DNA of 14,368 bases from the NCBI GenBank assembly GCA_005884335.1, contig VBCJ01000218.1:1-14368 (forward strand), read 5' to 3'. This DNA comes from Betaproteobacteria bacterium. Its GTDB lineage: Bacteria; Pseudomonadota; Gammaproteobacteria; Burkholderiales; SG8-39. Of the stretch, positions 1-7,060 are shown in pieces. The position numbers and the translations under genes were made by a program. Numbering within the stretch: the stretch's first letter is position 1; each line of letters opens with the position of its first letter. The notes beneath the pieces are model-generated. The model saw nothing but the letters and a program-made list of their open reading frames with translations. It was not told the DNA's origin and did not search any database.

Positions 1-228
1 AGGCAGAAAGGTCACACCGAGCTGTATCGCGGCGCGGAATACGTGGTCGATTTCCTGCCCAAAGTAAAGGTCGAGGCCGCGATGAAGGACGAAATGCTCG
101 ATCAGGCGATCGAGGCCATAGAAAAATCGGCCAACACGGGAAAGATCGGCGACGGCAAGATCTTCGTCTTCGATCTGAAGCAAGTTATCCGCATCCGCAC
201 CGGCGAAACCGGGGCGGAAGCGCTCTGA
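1..228 (+). CDS. glnK: Nitrogen regulatory protein PII (GlnK), 3' part
   Basis: Partial gene: the window opens inside it, in frame 1, and the visible 75 codons match about residues 38-112 of the 112-residue PII family. PII is a trimeric cytoplasmic sensor of 2-oxoglutarate, ATP/ADP and glutamine that controls AmtB, glutamine synthetase adenylylation and NtrB. The T-loop is visible (RQKGHTELYRGAEY), and the tyrosine uridylylated in relatives (Tyr51) is the codon at 40-42. The ATP-binding signature TGKIGDGKIF and the C-terminal IRIRTGE also match. Its stop lies 12 bases before amtB, the classic glnK-amtB pair, so GlnK is favoured over the paralogue GlnB, which the fragment alone cannot exclude. 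The promoter lies outside the window. Confidence 0.95.
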   Translation, partial: RQKGHTELYRGAEYVVDFLPKVKVEAAMKDEMLDQAIEAIEKSANTGKIGDGKIFVFDLKQVIRIRTGETGAEAL

Positions 229-240
229 GGGAGAACCACG

Positions 241-1668
<1,428 letters not shown>

Positions 1669-1712
1669 GGGAGCAGGAAGACCCTATCCCCAGATTAGTA
1701 CCAGCAAGGAGA

Positions 1713-1726
1713 AGCCCGAGAGGGCT
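1713..1726 (+). other. Short hairpin with GNRA-type loop, downstream of amtB
   Basis: AGCCC-GAGA-GGGCT folds as a perfect 5-bp stem capped by a GAGA tetraloop, a stable GNRA type. It lies 45 bases after the amtB stop and 7 bases before the terminator stem. It has no U-run of its own, so it is probably an RNA structure in the amtB 3' untranslated region rather than a separate terminator. Confidence 0.45.
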
Positions 1727-1733
1727 ATCTTGG

Positions 1734-1762
1734 ACGGGCACCTTCGGGTGCCCGTTTTTCTT
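1734..1762 (+). terminator. Rho-independent terminator of glnK-amtB
   Basis: ACGGGCACC-TTCG-GGTGCCCGT is a perfect 9-bp GC-rich stem (1734-1742 with 1747-1755) closed by a TTCG tetraloop. The stem runs straight into TTTTTCTT. This is a textbook intrinsic terminator in the plus direction, 65 bases beyond the amtB stop, and it should separate the glnK-amtB transcript from the next gene pair. Confidence 0.92.
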
Positions 1763-1804
1763 GCGCCGGCAGTTCATGCGAAAATACGCACCTTTCGCCG
1801 GCGC
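1763..1804. promoter_or_regulatory. Nested inverted repeat upstream of the FAH-family gene
   Basis: GCGCCGGC (1763-1770) and GCCGGCGC (1797-1804) are a perfect 8-base inverted repeat. Inside it, TGCG (1777-1780) and CGCA (1787-1790) form a second inverted pair around an AT-rich hexamer. As RNA this could fold into a stem with a symmetrical internal loop ending just before the GTGAGG ribosome-binding site at 1808-1813. As DNA it could be an operator. No convincing -35/-10 pair was found in 1763-1823, so the promoter of the downstream genes is not assigned. Confidence 0.4.
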
Positions 1805-1823
1805 CCGGTGAGGACCTCTCGTC

Positions 1824-2522
1824 ATGAAAATGGAATACGTCATCGGCAGCTGGGACATCCCTTCGCTTCCCATCGTCGGCTCGAATGCCCGCTTTCCCGT
1901 GCGCCGCATCTTCTGCGTCGGCCGCAACTATGTGGAGCACCAGAAGGAGATGGGCGGGGACGGCCGCGAGCAGCCGTTCTTCTTCGCCAAATCGGCTCAT
2001 GATCTCGTCCCCGAAGGTGGCGCAGTGCGCTATCCGCCGATGACGAGCAGCTACCACTGGGAGACCGAGATGGTTGCGGTGATCGGCACGGGCGGCTACA
2101 AAATCCCGGCGACGAAAGCCAACGAGCACATCTGGGGCTACGCGGTGGGCCTGGACATGACCCGGCGTGATTTACAGCAGGTCGGAAAAGACAAAGGCAG
2201 ACCCTGGACCTTCGGGAAGGATTTCGACCAGTCCGCCCCTGTCGGGCCGATCACCCCCGCCGCAAAGAGCGGGCATCCGAAAAAAGGCAAGCTCTGGCTC
2301 AAAGTGAACGGCGAGCTTCGCCAGAACTCGGACATCGACCAGATGATCTGGAGCGTGCCCGAACAGATCGCGTTTCTCACGCAGTACTACACCCTGGAAG
2401 CGGGCGATCTCATCATGACCGGCACGCCGGCCGGTGTCGGCGCCGCCAAGCCGGGAGACGAGCTCCTCGCAGGGATAGAGGGGCTGGGCGAGCTGCGGGT
2501 GAAAATCCTGCCCGCGCGATAA
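1824..2522 (+). CDS. Fumarylacetoacetate hydrolase family protein (fumarylpyruvate-hydrolase-like)
   Basis: 232 residues, the usual size for the short, single-domain FAH family. Members hydrolyse or decarboxylate acylpyruvates or related 2-oxo acids with a divalent metal in the cytoplasm, for example fumarylpyruvate hydrolase of the gentisate pathway. The metal-binding acids are visible as Glu80 and Glu82 (HWETEM) and Asp111 (GLDMTRRD). Also present are FCVGRNYVEH (30-39), GKDFD with Lys132 (131-135), and the C-terminal signature MTGTPAGVG (198-206). The ATG follows GTGAGG with about 10 bases between; a second ATG two codons later is possible. A RidA-family gene begins 27 bases downstream, so the two are probably cotranscribed. 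The exact substrate cannot be read from sequence; no other ring-cleavage genes are nearby. Confidence 0.9.
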   Translation: MKMEYVIGSWDIPSLPIVGSNARFPVRRIFCVGRNYVEHQKEMGGDGREQPFFFAKSAHDLVPEGGAVRYPPMTSSYHWETEMVAVIGTGGYKIPATKANEHIWGYAVGLDMTRRDLQQVGKDKGRPWTFGKDFDQSAPVGPITPAAKSGHPKKGKLWLKVNGELRQNSDIDQMIWSVPEQIAFLTQYYTLEAGDLIMTGTPAGVGAAKPGDELLAGIEGLGELRVKILPAR

Positions 2523-2549
2523 CGGCTACCGCGCCAATCGGAGGTTCAG

Positions 2550-2897
2550 ATGAGCATCAAACGCCATCAAGCCGGCAAACTGTTCAGCGCCGCAGTCGAG
2601 CACGGCGGCCTCGTCTATGTGGCAGGCCAGGTCGCGGACGATCTCACTCAGGGTGTCAGGGGCCAGACCGAGCAGGTGTTGAAGAAGATCGACGCAATCC
2701 TCGCCGCAGCGGGCACCGGCAAGTCAAAGATTCTTTCCGCCAACGTGTGGGTCACCGACATCCGCAACCGCGACGAGATGAACGCCGCCTGGACGGCGTG
2801 GGCCGATCCTGCCAATCTGCCGGCGCGCGCCACGGTCGAGGCGAAACTGGCCGACCCGCGCATGCTGGTCGAGATCATGGTGACCTGCGCCAAGTAA
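2550..2897 (+). CDS. RidA/YjgF/YER057c/UK114 family protein
   Basis: 115 residues, typical for this small trimeric cytoplasmic family. Some members deaminate reactive enamine/imine intermediates made by PLP enzymes; others act in catabolic pathways. Visible features are YVAGQVADD (23-31), the NVWVTDIRNRDEMNAAW segment, and PARATVEAKLADPRMLVEI. In the last of these, Arg93 aligns with the carboxylate-binding Arg105 of canonical RidA and Glu108 with the conserved glutamate near the C-terminus. The N-terminal part deviates from the RidA consensus, so a subgroup other than true RidA is likely. GGAGG at 2540-2544 lies 5 bases before the ATG. It pairs with the upstream FAH-family gene and is convergent with trkH, with 17 bases between the stops. 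Confidence 0.9.
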   Translation: MSIKRHQAGKLFSAAVEHGGLVYVAGQVADDLTQGVRGQTEQVLKKIDAILAAAGTGKSKILSANVWVTDIRNRDEMNAAWTAWADPANLPARATVEAKLADPRMLVEIMVTCAK

Positions 2898-2914
2898 GTG
2901 GGGCCCGTAAGCAG

Positions 2915-4372
2915 TCATTTTCGCCAGAACGCCGGCGTGATGACGACGAACAGCGTAAACACCTCCAAGCGCCCGATCAGCATGGCGACCGTGCACACCC
3001 AGGTTTGAAAGTCGCTGAGCACCGCATAGGTCGTCGCCGGCCCGACTTGGTTCAGCCCCGGTCCGGTGTTGCAGATACAGACGATCACCGCTGAAAAGGC
3101 GGTGATGATATCGAGACCCGAGGCGGCAAGCAGCATCGTCATGGCGACGACCGATCCGCCCCAGATCAGCATGAACGCCAGGACCGCGAAGATGATGTTG
3201 TTCTCCACTCTTTGGCCGGAGAGCTTGACAGGCAGATACGCGCGCGGATGAATGATGGACATGAGCTCTCGCAGCGCCTGGCGAACCATCAGCTCGGCGC
3301 GAATCATCTTGATGCCGCCGCCGGTAGAGCCGGAACAGGTGGCGAAGCAGCACAGAAAGAGCATCCACACCGGCGCGAAGATCGGCCATTGGTTGAAATC
3401 GGTGCTCGCAAACCCGGCTGTCGTCGCAATCGAGACGACGTTGAATGCGCTATGGCGCAGCGCCGTCCAAAAGGACGGATACACGTGATTGGCCAGCAGG
3501 AAATAGGCGACTCCGAGCACCGAGACCGCCAGCAAGGCGACGTAGGCGCCCGCCTCGGGGTCGCTCCGGTAGGGAGAAAAGCTCAGCTTGCGGAACGCGA
3601 GGAAGTGCGTGCCGAAGTTGATTCCCCCGATGAGCATGAAGAAAATCGCCGCAGCCTCGATAGCCGGAGAATTGAAATAACCGAAGCTCGCATCGTGGGA
3701 AGAGAATCCGCCAAGGCTCAGGGTCGAGAACGCATGGACGACGGCGTCGAACCAGCCCATGCCCACAGCTTTGAACACCAAGACGCAGCCGAGCGTCATG
3801 ATCGCGTAAACCAGCCACAGCCCTTTGGCCGTTTCGGTGATGCGCGGAGTGAGCTTGGTGTCCTTCATCGGCCCCGGGGTCTCGGTCCGCATGATCTGGC
3901 TCCCGCCGATCCCGAGCAGCGGCAGGATCGCTACCGCGAGGACGATGATCCCCATTCCGCCCAGCCACTGCAGCTCGCAGCGCCAAAAGTTGATAGAAGG
4001 CGGCAGCTTGTCGAGCCCCGACAATACGGTCGAACCCGTGGTGGTGAGGGCTGCCACTGTCTCGAAGTAAGCGTCGGTAAATCCAAGGTCGGAAATGTAA
4101 ATGAGGAGGGGCAGCGTGGCGAACGCGGGCAGGACGGTCCACACCAGCGCCACCAGGAGAAACCCGTCGCGGGTCTGCAGTTCGGCCTGGCTGGAGCGCG
4201 TGACACCCCACAACGTCGCCCCGCTCACGAAGGTAATCAGCACAGCCTGGTAATAGGCGTGCCGCGCCGCATCGCCGTACAGGAACGATACGCCGAGAGG
4301 CGGAAGCATCGCGAGCGAGAAGATGACGATCAACACGCTCAGCACGTTGACAACGGGAAGCGGCCTTACCAT
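2915..4372 (-). CDS. trkH: Trk-type potassium uptake protein TrkH, membrane subunit
   Basis: 485 residues, normal for TrkH. It is the inner-membrane K+ translocating subunit, gated by cytoplasmic TrkA. The four pore-loop repeats are visible: TTTGSTV (110-116), TLSLGGFS (217-224), TTAGFAST (317-324) and CNTGPGL (434-440). Each carries the selectivity-filter glycine, with hydrophobic helices between them. The RAELMVRQALREL segment (358-370) fits the cytoplasmic region between repeats three and four. The ATG lies 11 bases after the trkA stop. No strong Shine-Dalgarno sequence is visible there, so translation may be coupled to trkA. This is the last gene of the eight-gene minus-strand run. Confidence 0.95.
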   Translation of the reverse strand: MVRPLPVVNVLSVLIVIFSLAMLPPLGVSFLYGDAARHAYYQAVLITFVSGATLWGVTRSSQAELQTRDGFLLVALVWTVLPAFATLPLLIYISDLGFTDAYFETVAALTTTGSTVLSGLDKLPPSINFWRCELQWLGGMGIIVLAVAILPLLGIGGSQIMRTETPGPMKDTKLTPRITETAKGLWLVYAIMTLGCVLVFKAVGMGWFDAVVHAFSTLSLGGFSSHDASFGYFNSPAIEAAAIFFMLIGGINFGTHFLAFRKLSFSPYRSDPEAGAYVALLAVSVLGVAYFLLANHVYPSFWTALRHSAFNVVSIATTAGFASTDFNQWPIFAPVWMLFLCCFATCSGSTGGGIKMIRAELMVRQALRELMSIIHPRAYLPVKLSGQRVENNIIFAVLAFMLIWGGSVVAMTMLLAASGLDIITAFSAVIVCICNTGPGLNQVGPATTYAVLSDFQTWVCTVAMLIGRLEVFTLFVVITPAFWRK

Positions 4373-4383
4373 GGCGGTCCGGT

Positions 4384-5757
4384 TCAGACGAAGCCGGCGC
4401 TGACCTCGAAGAGTTTCTCCACCTTGGGCAGGAGTTTCTTGTCGGTGACGAAGACGATCACGTGGTCCTCGGCGAGCACCACGGTGTCGTGATGGGCCAT
4501 GATCACCTTGTCGCCGCGCACGATTGCAGCGATTGCGGCGCCCTTGGGCAGGTCGATTTCCTCGATTCTCCGGCCGACGCAGCGGCAGGAGTTGCGATCC
4601 CCGTGCACCACGGCCTCGAGCGCCTCGGCCACGCCGCGGCGCAAGCTGTGTACCCGGGTAACGTGGCCGCGGCGCACGTGCGCGAGCAGCGTACCGATGG
4701 TTGCCTGCGCCGGTGAAATCGCGATATCGATCTGACCGGCCTGCAGCAGATCGACGTAGGAGCGCCGGTTGATGAGCGCGACCACGCGGCGCGCGCCCAT
4801 GCGCTTGGCAAGCAGGCAGGACATGATGTTGTTCTCGTCGTCATTGGTTACCGCGACGAAAAGGTCCATATCGGAGACGTTTTCGGCCTCCAGGAGTCCT
4901 TCGTCCGTGACGTCTCCTTGCAACACGAGCGCACGATCGAGGCGCGTGGAGAGTATTTCGCAGCGTCTCTTGTCGTATTCGATGATCTTGATCGCGTAGT
5001 CGCTCTCGATCGCCCGCGCCAGGCGCAATCCGATGTTACCGCCCCCCGCGATCATGACCCTTTTTACGGCTTGGTCCATGCGCCTCAGCTCGTGCATGAC
5101 TTGGCGGATGTCTTTCGTCGCGGCGAGACAAAATACCTCGTCTCCGGCCTGCACCACCGTATCGCCCTCGGGCAGAATCGGGCTGTCGCCGCGAAATATG
5201 GCGGCGATGCGCGTGTCCACGGACGGAATGTGCTTCCTGAGGTCTTTCAGGGGATGACCGACCAGGGGACCGCCCTGGAATGCGCGCACTGCAACCAAGC
5301 TCACCTTGCCGCGAGCGAACTCGAGCACCTGCAGCGCTTCGGGAAACTCGATGAGCTTGACGATGTAGTCGGTGAGGATCTGCTCCGGGCAGATTGCCAA
5401 ATCCACGTCGAAGCAGTCCGGGCTGAGCACGCGCTCGTTGGAAAGATAGTCGGTGGCGCGCAGGCGGACGATGCGGGTCGGGACGTTGAACAACACCTGT
5501 GCCAGCTTGCAGGCGACCAAGTTGGTCTCGTCGCTTTGCGTTACCGCAATCATCATGTCGCAGTCCTCGATACCCGCCTCGACCAGTACGGAAGGGTGCG
5601 CCGCGCTGCCGACCACCGTGCGCAAATCCAGTCGGTCCTGGAGGTTGCGCAGCCTCGTGCCGTCGATATCCACGACCGTAATGTCGTTGGCTTCGGACGC
5701 TAGGTTCTCGGCGACCGATGAGCCGACTTGGCCAGCGCCGAGAATTACGATTTTCAA
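4384..5757 (-). CDS. trkA: Trk potassium transport regulatory subunit TrkA
   Basis: 457 residues, the usual full-length TrkA with two RCK halves. It is a peripheral inner-membrane protein that binds NAD(H)/ATP and gates TrkH. The first Rossmann motif is GAGQVG (7-12) ending in Asp30. The second is GGGNIG (238-243) with acidic Glu260. Each is followed by a TrkA-C domain; LPEGDTVVQAGDEVF (195-209) ends the first. The start is a TTG codon at 5755-5757. It is required because family proteins begin MKIxILGAGQVG, no in-frame ATG or GTG is available upstream before a stop, and no ATG exists nearby inside. A small hairpin (5759-5770) lies immediately before the TTG. The gene sits 52 bases behind ntrX and just ahead of trkH. 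Confidence 0.95.
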   Translation of the reverse strand: MKIVILGAGQVGSSVAENLASEANDITVVDIDGTRLRNLQDRLDLRTVVGSAAHPSVLVEAGIEDCDMMIAVTQSDETNLVACKLAQVLFNVPTRIVRLRATDYLSNERVLSPDCFDVDLAICPEQILTDYIVKLIEFPEALQVLEFARGKVSLVAVRAFQGGPLVGHPLKDLRKHIPSVDTRIAAIFRGDSPILPEGDTVVQAGDEVFCLAATKDIRQVMHELRRMDQAVKRVMIAGGGNIGLRLARAIESDYAIKIIEYDKRRCEILSTRLDRALVLQGDVTDEGLLEAENVSDMDLFVAVTNDDENNIMSCLLAKRMGARRVVALINRRSYVDLLQAGQIDIAISPAQATIGTLLAHVRRGHVTRVHSLRRGVAEALEAVVHGDRNSCRCVGRRIEEIDLPKGAAIAAIVRGDKVIMAHHDTVVLAEDHVIVFVTDKKLLPKVEKLFEVSAGFV

Positions 5758-5758
5758 G

Positions 5759-5770
5759 GCGGAAATCCGC
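5759..5770 (-). other. Small hairpin just upstream of the trkA TTG start
   Basis: On the transcribed strand GCGG-ATTT-CCGC forms a 4-bp GC stem ending one base before the TTG start codon of trkA. No clear Shine-Dalgarno sequence lies outside it. The structure could lower trkA translation relative to ntrX. It is short, and chance occurrence in GC-rich DNA is quite possible. Confidence 0.25.
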
Positions 5771-5809
5771 GCGAAAAAGCACGCATTTTATGCCGAACTT
5801 GTATCGGAG

Positions 5810-7054
5810 TCAGTCTTCTTTTCGCCCGGCGAGAATGCCGAGCGCTTTCAACTTGCGGTACAAGTGCGTGCGCTCGAGGCCGCTGCGTTCGGCGACGCGC
5901 GCGATGGAGCCGTTCACCTGTGCGAGATGATGCTCGAAGTAGGTCCGCTCGAAGGCCTCGCGGGCCTCGCGCAGGGGGAGATCGAGCGACAGGTCGGTCT
6001 CCGCGGCGCGGCGTGCAAACTGTGGCAGCACCCGTTCCGCGTCCGCGACACCGATCTCCTCCTCCAAGCTGGTGAGCGCCAAGTTACGCACTGCTGCGGC
6101 GAGATCCTCGAGGTTACCCGGCCACGTGAAATAGCGCAGGAGGTTGAGGGCACCGGTAGAGAAGTTTCGCGGCGGGCAAAAGCGCGTCTCCACCAACTGG
6201 GCAAGCATGAGGGTCGCGATCTCGGGGATGTCCTCCGGATGCTCCCGCAGAGCCGGAAGCGCGATGACGATTCCCGCGAGCGCTTGCATCAAGGCCGCGT
6301 CGAAACCCTGCGATTCCACCAGGTGCTTCGGCTCCTCCGCGGTGAAAGACACCAGCTGCACGTTGCTCTTTTCCGCGCGTGCTGCGAGAAACGCCAGGTG
6401 CTTCTGCTGGTTCCTGGACAGCATCGCGAGTTCCCCGACGAACAGCACGCCGCTGGAAACCTGCTGCAACAGATCCTGAGACACGTCGTTAAGCGCGTGC
6501 GCCGCATCGATCCAGGGCGCATTGGGCTGCTGAAGATAGCGGGCGTAGAGCTCCGGCATCACGCCTCTTTCGCCGCGCATCAGCACCGCTGTGCCAGCGG
6601 CAGAGATCCTCGCCAAGCGCTTCTTCAATTCGGTGATGATCATCGAGCGGCCGAAATTCGCGATGCTGAGCGGCATCACCGCGCGCGACTCGCCTGCGCG
6701 CAGCGCACGCTTCACGGTCGCGAGCAGCTTCTGCAGCGCGATCGGCTTTTCCAGGAAATCCATTGCGCCGATGCGCGTTGCCTCCACTGCCGTGTCGATG
6801 GTGCCGTGACCCGACATCATGATCACCGGCATGGTGAGCTGGCCCCCGGTTGCCCATTCCTTCAGGAGCGTAATACCGTCCGCGTCGGGCATCCAAATAT
6901 CGAGCAACACGAGGTCCGGCCGTCTCTGCGCACGCAACGAGCGCGCCACGGTGGCATTCTCGGCAAGCTGCACCGAGTGCCCTTCGTCGGAGAGGATTTC
7001 CGACAACAGCTCCCGGATTCCGACTTCGTCGTCAACGACCAGTATCTGTGCCAT
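5810..7054 (-). CDS. ntrX: NtrX-type response regulator with degenerate AAA+ domain
   Basis: 414 residues, shorter than the roughly 450-470 of typical NtrX. Domains: receiver (1-118) with acidic pocket Asp8/Asp9, phosphoacceptor Asp52 (LLDIWMPD), Ser81 and Lys103; a reduced central AAA+ region (about 131-330); and a Fis-type helix-turn-helix (about 380-408, NGSIARVAERSGLERTHLYR). The AAA+ region keeps family landmarks (LREHPEDIP, WPGN) but is inactive by motif. Walker A reads GERGVMPE (161-168) without the lysine. The GAFTGA stretch is missing, Walker B reads VLFVGE (203-208) with Gly for Asp, and the sensor II arginine is Glu (WPGNLEDL). It should still be phosphorylated by NtrY and bind DNA, but should not remodel sigma-54 polymerase. 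It starts 6 bases after the ntrY stop, which suggests coupled translation. Confidence 0.93.
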   Translation of the reverse strand: MAQILVVDDEVGIRELLSEILSDEGHSVQLAENATVARSLRAQRRPDLVLLDIWMPDADGITLLKEWATGGQLTMPVIMMSGHGTIDTAVEATRIGAMDFLEKPIALQKLLATVKRALRAGESRAVMPLSIANFGRSMIITELKKRLARISAAGTAVLMRGERGVMPELYARYLQQPNAPWIDAAHALNDVSQDLLQQVSSGVLFVGELAMLSRNQQKHLAFLAARAEKSNVQLVSFTAEEPKHLVESQGFDAALMQALAGIVIALPALREHPEDIPEIATLMLAQLVETRFCPPRNFSTGALNLLRYFTWPGNLEDLAAAVRNLALTSLEEEIGVADAERVLPQFARRAAETDLSLDLPLREAREAFERTYFEHHLAQVNGSIARVAERSGLERTHLYRKLKALGILAGRKED

Positions 7055-7060
7055 GGCCGA

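Noticed and set aside
3212..4492. A 426-codon plus-strand frame opposite trkH
   Set aside because: It mirrors TrkH codons, is extremely charged and low in hydrophobic residues, and has no motif or ribosome-binding context. TrkH is certain on the other strand.
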